64,000 nucleotides of DNA. It comes from Brumimicrobium oceani (GTDB taxonomy: Bacteria > Bacteroidota > Bacteroidia > Flavobacteriales_D > Crocinitomicaceae). Positions 54,440-62,500 of this stretch are shown here, piece by piece. Made by a program: the position numbers and the translations under genes. Location: the NCBI RefSeq assembly GCF_003143775.1, contig NZ_QFRJ01000014.1:1-64000 (forward strand), in the 5' to 3' direction. Each line of letters starts with the position of its first letter. The stretch's first letter is position 1. The notes beneath the pieces were generated by a model. The model ran no database searches. It saw only the letters and a program-made list of their open reading frames with translations, and had not been told where the DNA came from.

Positions 54440-54447
54440 CAAATATA
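54440..54447 (-). promoter_or_regulatory. -7 element TATATTTG upstream of pdhA
   Basis: Minus-strand match to TAnnTTTG, 27 bases before the pdhA start codon. No clear -33. Confidence 0.45.
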
Positions 54448-54682
54448 GAATTTATATTTTTTTAAAGTAGGTATTCCATTAAGAGAATTCCCGAAAATCT
54501 TTACTGGGGTATGCAAGATTACTAAGTATTACTTTACCCTTGAACAGAAAGCGTTAAAGACAAGGCAGGTGATGCTTTTAAACGCTAGAGTTTATTCTCA
54601 ATAAATGCGTTGTGCTGAGTCAGTCGATGGGACGGCAATTTAAAACAAGCATAACGCCGTATTTGAAGTTTTCTATTAAAGA

Positions 54683-55156
54683 TTATTTGCTCCCAAAAAT
54701 AAAAGGCAGCAACTGATGAACTCCCTCAAAAACTAATATACTGCCATCACCATTTTTCATTATAATTTCGAATGGTTTACCTTGAATTTCAGTGTATTCA
54801 GCCATAGCTTGTCTGCAACCACCGCAAGGTGTGAAAAATTCATCTGGATTTATTAATTCACCTGCACAGGCAATGGCTAAAATTTTTATTCCCTGATCTT
54901 TCTGTTGTGCGCCGTAGGAAAAAAGTGCAACACGCTCTGCACATAATCCAGTTGGATATGCTTTGTTTTCTTGGTTACTCCCCAAGACTAAAGTATCGTC
55001 GTTTAACAAAAGAGACGCACCAACCTTAAAATGTGAATAAGGAGCATAAGCCTTCTGGGTAGCTTTTTCAGCGCCATCCAACGCTTTCTTTTGATCTTCA
55101 TTTAACTCTTCAACTGAGGCTAAATGATGGTATGAGAATTTGAATTCTTTTTTCAT
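54683..55156 (-). CDS. cdd: Cytidine deaminase
   Basis: A 157-residue enzyme that converts cytidine or deoxycytidine to the uridine form for pyrimidine salvage. The zinc site is visible: CAERVALFSYGAQ (Cys-Ala-Glu) and the PCGGCRQAMAEY pair of cysteines. APYSHFKVGASLLLNDDTLV is the substrate-binding start. Length is a little above the 130-residue homotetrameric form because of an N-terminal extension of about 35 residues. It stands alone, 270 bases from pdhA. Confidence 0.95.
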   Translation of the reverse strand: MKKEFKFSYHHLASVEELNEDQKKALDGAEKATQKAYAPYSHFKVGASLLLNDDTLVLGSNQENKAYPTGLCAERVALFSYGAQQKDQGIKILAIACAGELINPDEFFTPCGGCRQAMAEYTEIQGKPFEIIMKNGDGSILVFEGVHQLLPFIFGSK

Positions 55157-55442
55157 ATTGAGTTATATTATACCATTTTTACAAATGAGTATATCTTTTG
55201 TTTGGTAAATACCGACTCAGTAGATCGTAGTTCAAATACAGTAATTCGCTGTGATAAATACAAAGCCTCCTCGGTATGTATCCATACTCAGTTTACATTG
55301 CCTTGTATGGGATGCTAAAATAGTAGGATTATCCTAAGTGTTAGCCATTAGTTTGCTTTTTTATCATAAAAAGTACAAAAAGAAGCTTGTTTTGAATGGA
55401 AAGGACAACGCGAAAGAAATAAAAGTGATTTTGAAGGATGAA

Positions 55443-55826
55443 TTATTCTTTGATCAATTTTAACTCCATTAAATCACTTGCATTCTTGGTTTTAACTTGA
55501 CATGTATACCGGTCTTTTCCGATCTCAACAATTTCTGCACTAATTTTTTGGCCAACCATGTCGTTAAACTCTTCTGGAGCATTCTTAAATTCTTCATAGG
55601 TAAGGATATATTTACAATCTGAAACCCATTCGATTGAAGTGTGCGCTTCAATTTTCGTTTCTGAGTTGATTTCAACTTGGGTGTTTTCTGTTCGAATTAT
55701 TCTAATATGATTAGATTCTGGTGCAGTATATTCGAAAGTTCCAGTGCGAAAATCTGAACATGTCTGTTTTTCTGGGGTACACGAAATAACTAAAAGTAAA
55801 ATCGAAATGTACATCAAGCTCTTCAT
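55443..55826 (-). CDS. Small lipoprotein of unknown function
   Basis: A 127-residue protein with a short lipoprotein signal (SLMYISILLLVISC) and a mature domain of about 110 residues: KQTCSDFRTGTFEYTAPESN, IIRTENTQVEINSETKIEAH, SIEWVSDCKYILTYEEFKNA, then strands to the end. Two further cysteines (in KQTCSDF and SDCKYIL) could form a disulfide. Similar small proteins in Bacteroidota are annotated as DNA topoisomerase IV by mistake; no enzyme is visible here. Function unknown. Confidence 0.75.
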   Translation of the reverse strand: MKSLMYISILLLVISCTPEKQTCSDFRTGTFEYTAPESNHIRIIRTENTQVEINSETKIEAHTSIEWVSDCKYILTYEEFKNAPEEFNDMVGQKISAEIVEIGKDRYTCQVKTKNASDLMELKLIKE

Positions 55827-56217
55827 ATAATTGATTTTAAATAAATTTAAATAATGGTGAGAGAATTAGATTCAAAATGAAGCGCTTATTCTCAATTGCT
55901 TTTAAAGTAAAATTAGAGAAAACAGATTCTTATATCGACGAAAAGGGGAGTTATTTAGAGGAGTAGTTTTTGATTTTTAACTTGTTGTGTGATGAAGGCC
56001 AGTCGCTGCGCTACTTTTGGGGAGATTTTTTAGGGTGTTAAAATACTGTAATTCTGAATTGCGGCGTATGTATTAAGCCCTTATTTTTAAATATAAATTA
56101 GCCCAATAAAAAGGAGTGAATTCTGTAAATTGTTGCTAGCTTCTCCAATGTAGCTCCAAAATTCGTAAAGGTTTTTAGTGATTTGTTCTTTCATTTGTGA
56201 TTGGAATTTTTACAAAA
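55827..56217. other. Intergenic region with gene fragments
   Basis: AT-rich, with a 29-codon frame on the plus strand (55877-55966, beginning MKRLFSIAFKVKLEKTDSYI) that I cannot judge, and the fragment at 56087-56194. No strong terminator seen. It marks the left edge of an accessory patch that continues to 59.4 kb. Confidence 0.4.
56087..56194 (-). pseudogene. N-terminal fragment, possibly of a GNAT acetyltransferase
   Basis: A 35-codon frame beginning MKEQITKNLYEFWSYIGEAS and stopping soon after. The start resembles the N-terminus of some Bacteroidota GNAT acetyltransferases (pattern NLxEFWxxIG), with the remaining domain absent. Too short to be sure; it may be a decayed fragment or chance. 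Confidence 0.35.
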
Positions 56218-56697
56218 TTAATAGGATTTAACCTTTACAATCGGATTATTCGTCCAAACACTTTCAATACAATCCCATCCAGCTCCAAACCAAATAGAGT
56301 TATCTTCCTCAATCATCAATTCATATTTATATTCGGGGTATTTTTCTTCGAATTTTAAATACCTATGAAGAGCTCTTCTTTTTAAATTGTATGCTGGGTT
56401 TCTTGATCGAGCAAAGGCAATAGGATAACCAATTGTTCCATTTTTGTTGCTCAAAAACTCCTCGTCTTCATCCAAAGTAAAGAATAAAACCTTATCACTT
56501 GCTAGCCATTTCCCGGTATTTTTCCAAAAGGTAGCAAAATTACAATCGGGTTTTATTTGAATGTGCCAAGTCATTCGATAAGTTGAATCGGGATTCAGAA
56601 AAAGTTCTGCTTTCATAGAAATAGTGGTGTCTAGCTTTGTGTCAGGAATAGAATCAGTGCTAACTGTTCCGGTATAATAACCAGTGTATTTATCCAT
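56218..56697 (-). CDS. Hypothetical protein with a possible unannotated signal peptide
   Basis: A 159-residue protein from the ATG at 56697; strand-rich with FLNPDSTYRMTWHIQIKPDC, KNTGKWLASDKVLFFTLDED and YKYELMIEEDNSIWFGAGWD. I do not recognise a family. The open frame extends about 25 codons upstream and reads IIKYILTFLFVIFFYQTSAA then Q, a clear signal peptide, but contains no ATG, GTG or TTG. Either an ATT/ATC codon (56757 or 56760) starts translation or the start codon was lost. The protein is therefore probably secreted in origin. Confidence 0.65.
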   Translation of the reverse strand: MDKYTGYYTGTVSTDSIPDTKLDTTISMKAELFLNPDSTYRMTWHIQIKPDCNFATFWKNTGKWLASDKVLFFTLDEDEEFLSNKNGTIGYPIAFARSRNPAYNLKRRALHRYLKFEEKYPEYKYELMIEEDNSIWFGAGWDCIESVWTNNPIVKVKSY

Positions 56698-56793
56698 TTG
56701 CGCAGCTGATGTTTGATAAAAGAAGATGACGAATAGAAATGTGAGAATGTATTTAATGATTTTATTTTTTGTTTAAAATTCGTTTTTTAGTTT

Positions 56794-57024
56794 TTAATCT
56801 TTGCCATCTGAGGCAGTTGTTAAGTAATCCTTAATAACTGAATTCTTTTCTAACTCTCCGTCTTTCAGTATGTTTGATATGTGTATACTGATGTTTGGTA
56901 CAGAGGTGGTAAAAAGTTCTGCTAGCTGATTTCGGTTGTTCCTAATATTGCCGTTTTTGGCGCATAATGAGACCGTTGCTTTTTCATCAGCGGTTTTATA
57001 GACAATGATATTAGTGTTGTCCAT
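56794..57024 (-). pseudogene. Truncated RhuM-family protein
   Basis: A 76-residue frame that matches only the N-terminus of RhuM-like virulence/Fic-associated proteins: IIVYKTADEKATVSLCAKNG, NQLAELFTTSVPNISIHISN, ILKDGELEKNSVIKDYLTTA, SDGKD. The family is usually about 300 residues or more, so most of the gene is missing after a stop at 56794. RhuM genes often travel on mobile elements. It is next to the mobile mystery pair. Confidence 0.75.
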
Positions 57025-57116
57025 TCCGATTACTTAGTGAAAGTTTAAAATTACGGAATTTGTTTGTAAAAGGGAAGTGGAGGTGCTTGCTTTACGAATG
57101 AAATTTACCGTTTAAT

Positions 57117-57713
57117 TCAACTCCTAGCAAACTCAATTAAAGGATTTATAATGCACTTATCAGCTTCTCTCAAAGTATCTATGTATCTTTTTCTAGTTTC
57201 ATTCGCTTTAACCATATTTGATCTGCTCCAAGTAAATACTTCTTGACTGAAAATGGATTCAATTATTATGTCAGCTATTAGCCGTGAATGTCTTCCGTTC
57301 CCATTGGGAAAGCAGTGAATAGATACAATTCTGTGTTTAAAACGTATGGCGATTTCATCTGGTGAAAATGTTTGGAATTCTATCCAAAATTTAGTATCAT
57401 CGATGAGAATTTTCAAGGAAGAACTGACAAGAGTCCAGTCAGTTCCAATGTTTTTATTGGATTTCCTAAACTCTCCCGCCCACTTCCAAACTTCACCATA
57501 CATTTTCTTGTGGAGATCCTTGATAAATTTTTCTGTGAGAATAGTTTCGCCTTTCAACTTCTTCCGGATAGTCCATCCTACGGCCTTTTCAATATTCAAT
57601 TGCTCAAATTGATCTAACTCTCCTTGGGTTGTGATTGACTTTATTTTCAATCCTTCTTTTTCAGTTTCATCTAAAGGAGTTTGACCATCTGCGTAGTTTA
57701 GTTCTAGTCCCAT
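57117..57713 (-). CDS. Mobile mystery protein B (Fic-domain, toxin-like)
   Basis: A 198-residue protein with a Fic fold. The N-terminus has YADGQTPLDETEKEGLK, typical of the family. The active loop is HCFPNGNGRHSR (His133), a variant of HPFx[D/E]GNGRxxR in which the acidic Mg-binding residue is Asn, as is usual in this family. EFRKSNKNIG and FIKDLHKKMYGEVWKWAGEF are the flap helices. Fic enzymes transfer AMP or other groups to proteins; whether this variant is active is unknown. It overlaps the HTH gene upstream by 10 bases, so it is the downstream partner in a toxin-antitoxin-like pair found on mobile elements. Confidence 0.9.
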   Translation of the reverse strand: MGLELNYADGQTPLDETEKEGLKIKSITTQGELDQFEQLNIEKAVGWTIRKKLKGETILTEKFIKDLHKKMYGEVWKWAGEFRKSNKNIGTDWTLVSSSLKILIDDTKFWIEFQTFSPDEIAIRFKHRIVSIHCFPNGNGRHSRLIADIIIESIFSQEVFTWSRSNMVKANETRKRYIDTLREADKCIINPLIEFARS

Positions 57714-58165
57714 AATGATTTATTTAATTCGCGCTTAAATTCTTCTGCTAATTCTTCGATGTTTTTCCCAATTTTGTCACCATAAATAGCCTGATCTTCT
57801 AGTGCCATATTGTGATTTGTTCTTAACACTATTTTTGCAGCTAAATCTCTTGCTTTTCTCTCAATTAAATTCTCAATCGATCCATCTTTAGGCACGAATC
57901 CATAAACCAACTTTAAATCCATAGCTTCGCCAATATCCTTTAATGTATTTAAAGAAATGGAACCTTTCGCTTCGCTGTCTTCGAGGTGCTTAACGCCCTG
58001 TCTCGATATTCCTAGTTTCTCCCCAAGTTGAGCCAAAGTCATATTCAAAGATTTTCTTATCACTGAAATCCAGCCAGTTTCTGGAACAATGACGCTTTTT
58101 ACCTTTTGGAAAGGCGCAATTTTATTGTCTGTCTGCTCGACTAGAAGATTCTTGTTATTTCTCAT
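57704..58165 (-). CDS. Mobile mystery protein A (HTH regulator, antitoxin-like)
   Basis: A 153-residue protein with a Xre-type helix-turn-helix around residues 35-65 (SLNMTLAQLGEKLGISRQGV, KHLEDSEAKGSISLNTLKDI), then a helical C-terminus (ARDLAAKIVLRTNHNMALED, EFKRELNKSLWD). By family it partners the Fic protein encoded downstream and probably represses the operon. The region directly upstream has phased 32-bp inverted-arm units that are likely its operators. The start ATG at 58165 lies against the first unit. Confidence 0.9.
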   Translation of the reverse strand: MRNNKNLLVEQTDNKIAPFQKVKSVIVPETGWISVIRKSLNMTLAQLGEKLGISRQGVKHLEDSEAKGSISLNTLKDIGEAMDLKLVYGFVPKDGSIENLIERKARDLAAKIVLRTNHNMALEDQAIYGDKIGKNIEELAEEFKRELNKSLWD

Positions 58166-58325
58166 GGTGTAAAGTTTTTAATTGACTTAATTGTGTTTTT
58201 GTAAATCTTTAGGTTTACAAACAAATAAAAATGTAAAGTAAATATATTACAAAATTATTAAAAAGTAAAGAGTTATGTGTACAAATTTTAATTTTTGTAA
58301 AGATTATATTTTACAAAATTGGCTT
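58166..58325 (-). promoter_or_regulatory. Phased 32-bp operator array upstream of the HTH/Fic pair
   Basis: Four consecutive 32-bp units begin at 58198, 58230, 58262 and 58294. All have GTAAA at unit positions 4-8 and TACAAA at 19-24 (GTAAA-N10-TACAAA), and the outer arms extend the dyad in units 1, 2 and 4 (TTTGTAAA-N8-TTTACAAA in units 1 and 4). A fifth unit at 58166, next to the start codon, keeps GTGTAAAG in phase but has a poor right arm. 32 bp is about three helical turns, so all sites face the same side of the DNA. The minus-strand TAATTTTG at 58250-58257 could be the -7 promoter inside the array. Confidence 0.75.
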
Positions 58326-58501
58326 TTTTAGTTTGTTGTCGGTTGTTGGCGGAAATGTTGTGTGGTTTGATATTCGCCTCTATCAGCTTTTGTTTTAAGT
58401 TTATTAATTGTATTATATTTTACTTAGACGTTCTTTTGAAAAGTTCGAAATCCTGAAATCCACGCAGCAATAATCACAGTTACAGATTTCAAATAACGCA
58501 A
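58326..58501. other. AT-rich spacer between the two toxin-antitoxin-like pairs
   Basis: No gene and no clear terminator. It separates the operator array from the end of the HTH antitoxin gene of the HigBA-like pair. Confidence 0.5.
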
Positions 58502-58897
58502 CTATATTTTTAAATCCTTCTTCCTAAACCGTCTGCTCTCCTTTATTTCCCTAGAAATCTCCTCCGCGGATTTCTCCGAACCAAAAGCTCCAAAAGATTT
58601 ATAAAAATCTTGTTCATCCAAATTAATAAGTTCAATTCCCAATGCTTCTTGAATGTCAAATAAAGTGTCGTGCGTAAAATTGTGAGTTCCCGAAAACCAT
58701 TTTGTGGCAACAGAAGCATTTTTTTGTCCTGTGGCTTCAAGTAATTTCTTTCGGTTCCAACCTTTAGCTTTCATGGCATCTTCAATTTTTGCAGCCAAAA
58801 GCATTTTTGTCCTGATTCTTTTTTCTTCTATTGGAGATGTAGATTGTAATATTTCATCAATTTGTGAACTGTTGTGTTTTTCTTGTTTAGTCTTCAT
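58502..58897 (-). CDS. Xre-family HTH antitoxin (HigA-like)
   Basis: A 131-residue protein with a helix-turn-helix around residues 35-85 (LLAAKIEDAMKAKGWNRKKL, LEATGQKNASVATKWFSGTH, TLFDIQEALGIELINL) and a charged C-terminus (SREIKESRRFRKKDLKI). It begins 11 bases inside the toxin gene, in toxin-first order as in HigBA. By analogy it would bind and neutralise the toxin and repress the operon; the toxin pairing is an inference from position. Confidence 0.85.
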   Translation of the reverse strand: MKTKQEKHNSSQIDEILQSTSPIEEKRIRTKMLLAAKIEDAMKAKGWNRKKLLEATGQKNASVATKWFSGTHNFTHDTLFDIQEALGIELINLDEQDFYKSFGAFGSEKSAEEISREIKESRRFRKKDLKI

Positions 58898-59390
58898 AAT
58901 CTTCTATTATTAGGTTCCCTTCAAAATCCATATAATCTGAGGAAAACGATAATTCGCCATGTTGCATACTTTCTTTTATTTTGGATGAAAGCCATCTTAA
59001 AATGTAGTTTTCTTTTTCTAATTTTTCATCATCTTGAAGTGCTCTTACATTCTTTGGTCCGCCACTACCAATAATAATTAATTCTGTTCCATATCTAATA
59101 CAGTAAAGCCTTAACTTCTTATCTGGCGTGTCGTACAATGCGCAAACACCATCACCAGGAGCACCTTCTTTGGTTTTGAAATAACTTTCTCTTGCTCCAG
59201 TTTCATTTCCGATGATCTTTAAACGCAAAACTAAGGTTTTTATTTCACTTAAAAGTGAAGTTTTATTTTCTTTTATGAAAGAGTCGAAGAAAGATTCTTC
59301 AAAATTTCCTGATTCATTCTCTGGGATTGCGCTATATATTGAAGCTTTTTCTCCGCTAAGTTTATCGATTTTAACTAGTTTATATTTCAT
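58887..59390 (-). CDS. RelE/HigB-like toxin candidate
   Basis: A 167-residue protein, longer than typical HigB. The middle holds ARESYFKTKEGAPGDGVCAL, YDTPDKKLRLYCIRYGTELI and IIGSGGPK, a pattern seen in Bacteroidota proteins paired with Xre-type antitoxins; the N-terminus (MKYKLVKIDKLSGEKASIYS) and acidic C-terminus are less typical. RelE-type toxins cut mRNA in the ribosome, but I cannot verify the active residues. Its 3' end overlaps the HTH gene, which supports a toxin-antitoxin unit. Confidence 0.7.
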   Translation of the reverse strand: MKYKLVKIDKLSGEKASIYSAIPENESGNFEESFFDSFIKENKTSLLSEIKTLVLRLKIIGNETGARESYFKTKEGAPGDGVCALYDTPDKKLRLYCIRYGTELIIIGSGGPKNVRALQDDEKLEKENYILRWLSSKIKESMQHGELSFSSDYMDFEGNLIIEDYED

Positions 59391-59481
59391 AATTAAGGTG
59401 GTTATATTGTTAATTCTTGAATTTAGGTCTATAATAAAGATAATGAAAAAATATAAACGGGCGACTTATTGTAGGAACAAA

Positions 59482-59511
59482 AAAAGGAGCTCCACTGCTG
59501 AAACTCCTTTT
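59482..59511. terminator. Terminator downstream of purL
   Basis: Arms AAAAGGAG (59482-59489) and CTCCTTTT (59504-59511), with an A-run to the left that reads as a U-tract on the minus strand. It lies just past the purL stop codon. Confidence 0.7.
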
Positions 59512-59533
59512 AAATTATGATATAAAATCTACT

Positions 59534-62500
59534 CTATCTCTTCTCAATCCACTCTCTGGCATTCACAAAAGCCTCCAACCACGGAGTCACTTCGTCTTTT
59601 CTACCATCTGGGTAGTTCGCCCAGTTCCATTGGAAAGTTGAACGTTCGATGTGTGGCATCGTTACCAAGTGTCTTCCTGAAGCGTCGCACATCATTGCGG
59701 TGTTGAAATCTGAACCGTTTGGATTCGCTGGATAGTGTTCGTATCCGTATTTCGCTACGATGTTGTATTTGTCTTCGCTGTAAGGTAAATCGAATTTCCC
59801 TTCACCGTGTGAAATCCAAACTCCTAATGTTGTTCCTTCAAGTGAAGAAAGCATTACAGAATTGTTCTTTTGAATTTTAACCGACGTGAACCCGCTTTCG
59901 TGTTTTTTAGAATCGTTGTAGGTCATTTTTCCGTGCTTGTCGTGGTCTGGGTTTACTAAGTCCAATTCCATCCATAACTGACAACCATTACAAATTCCAA
60001 CTGAAAGTGTGTCTTCTCTTTTGAAGAAGTTTTCCAAAGCTGCTTTTGCTTTTTCATTGTGTAAGAAAGCACCAGCCCAACCTTTCGCAGAACCCAAAAC
60101 ATCAGAGTTTGAGAATCCTCCAACTGCTCCGATAAATTGAATGTCTTCTAAGTTTTCACGGCCTTCAATCAAGTCCGTCATGTGAATGTCTTTTACGTCA
60201 AATCCTGCCAAATACATCGCATTCGCCATTTCGCGTTCACTGTTACTTCCTTTTTCACGAATAATTGCCGCTTTTGGACGTGCTTTTGTCGTGTCTAATT
60301 CTGGAAGCTTCCCTGTGAAATGCGCTGGGAAAGTATAATTTAACGCTTGATTTTTATAATTTTCGTAACGTGCTTTTGCTAATCCGTTTGCTGTTTGTTT
60401 TTGGTCTAATAAATAAGAAGTTTTAAACCAAGTATCACGCAATTCGGAAACGGTCATTGTGAAAGCATCTGTTCCGTTGATGATGCTCACGAAATCGTTT
60501 TCTACCACTTTTCCAATTTCGTGGAAGGCGATCTTATTTGCTTCTAATTCTTTCGCTACACTCGCATCTTTCGCTTGGAAGACAATTCCTGAATTCTCAG
60601 CGAACAAGATTTTAAATGAATCTTCTTCTTTTAATGAAGTTAAATCGTATTCTGCTCCGATGTTGTTGTCGGCGAAACACATTTCCAAAAGGGTAGTAAT
60701 TAATCCTCCGGAAGCCACGTCATGACCGGCAATGATTTGTTCTTTTTGAATTAAATCTTGAATGGTATTGAAAACCGTTTTTACATAACCAGCATCTTTA
60801 ACATCTGGTGCTTCGTTTCCTAATTGACCCATAATTTGAGAGAAAGAACTTCCGCCCAATTTGAAATCATCCTGTGAAATGTTGATGTAGTATATCGGAC
60901 CACTTTCTTTTTTGAACACGGGTTCAACTACTTTTGAAATGGCATTACAATGTCCAGCTGCCGAAATAATCACCGTTCCTGGTGAAATCACCTCATCATT
61001 TGGATATTTCTGCTTCATCGATAAAGAATCTTTTCCTGTTGGAACGTTAATTCCTAATCCGATAGAAAAATCTGAAACCGCTTGCACTGCTTTATACAAA
61101 CGTGCATCTTCTCCAGGGTTTTTACAAGGCCACATCCAGTTGGCAGATAAAGAAACGCTTTTTAACCCTTCTTCTAAAGGTGCCCAAATGATGTTGGTTA
61201 AAGATTCGGTAATTGCATTTCTACTTCCTGCTGCTGAATCGATTAATCCCGCGATTGGAGCATGACCAATTGATGTTGCAACCCCTTCTTTTCCTTTGTA
61301 ATCTAATGCCATAACGCCAACGTTATTTAAAGGCAATTGCAAAGGTCCTGCACACTGTTGTTTGGCTACTTTTCCACCCACACAACGGTCCACTTTATTG
61401 GTTAACCAATCTTTTGAAGCAACAGCTTCTAGTTGTAATAATTGGTTTAAATAGTCGTAGAACTTCTCTTTTTTATAGTCTAAATCAGAATAAACACGTT
61501 TTACTGTGCTGTCTGTCATGATTGTTTTTGGCGAACTTCCAAACATATCAAACAAAGCCAAATCCATTGGTTTTTCACCTGTGGTTTTCGATTCGAAAGT
61601 AAAACGATTATTGTTTTTCACATCTCCAACGGTGTACATTGGCGAACGCTCACGATCTGCAATTTTCTGAAGTGTTTCGATGTGTTTTTCAGCAATCACC
61701 AATCCCATTCTTTCTTGAGATTCGTTTCCGATAATTTCTTTTGCCGATAGGGTAGGGTCTCCAACTGGAAGTTTGTCCAAGTCAATGTTTCCACCAGTAT
61801 CTTCTACCAATTCACTCAAGCAATTTAAGTGACCTCCAGCTCCGTGATCGTGAATAGAAACAATGTAGTTTTCGTCTCCTTCCACCATTCCACGAACCGC
61901 ATTTGCCGCACGTTTTTGCATTTCTGGATTAGAACGTTGCACTGCATTCAATTCGATTCCTGAAGAAAATTCTCCAGTATCGGCACTTGAAACAGCGGCT
62001 CCACCCATTCCGATGCGGTAGTTTTCACCACCTAAAATAACGATTTTATCACCGTCTTTTGGCGTATCTTTTAATGCTTGATCTACTTTTCCATATCCAA
62101 TTCCACCCGCTTGCATGATGACTTTATCGAAACCTAATTTTCGTAAATCAGCATCGGCGTGTTTATTGTCTTTGTCGTGGTGTTCGAAAGTTAAAACAGA
62201 ACCAGAAATTAAAGGCTGACCAAATTTATTTCCGAAATCAGAAGCACCATTTGACGCTTTGATTAAAATATCCATTGGTGTTTGGTACAACCATTTTCTT
62301 TCTTCGAAAGATTTTTCCCATGGTCGCTCTTCTTCCAAACGAGAATAAGAAGTCATGTAAACTGCTGTTCCTGCAAGCGGCAAAGAACCTTTTCCGCCGG
62401 CCAATCTATCTCTAATTTCTCCACCAGCTCCTGTTGCAGCACCATTGAAAGGTTCCACAGTTGTTGGGAAGTTATGTGTTTCTGCTTTTAATGAAATAAC

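Noticed and set aside
58294-58318. Plasmid-type iterons or a replication origin
   Set aside because: No replication initiator gene nearby and the site lies directly in front of an HTH regulator gene.
58198-58325. CRISPR-like array
   Set aside because: The units are contiguous 32-bp repeats without spacers and the conserved parts form dyads; operator array fits better.
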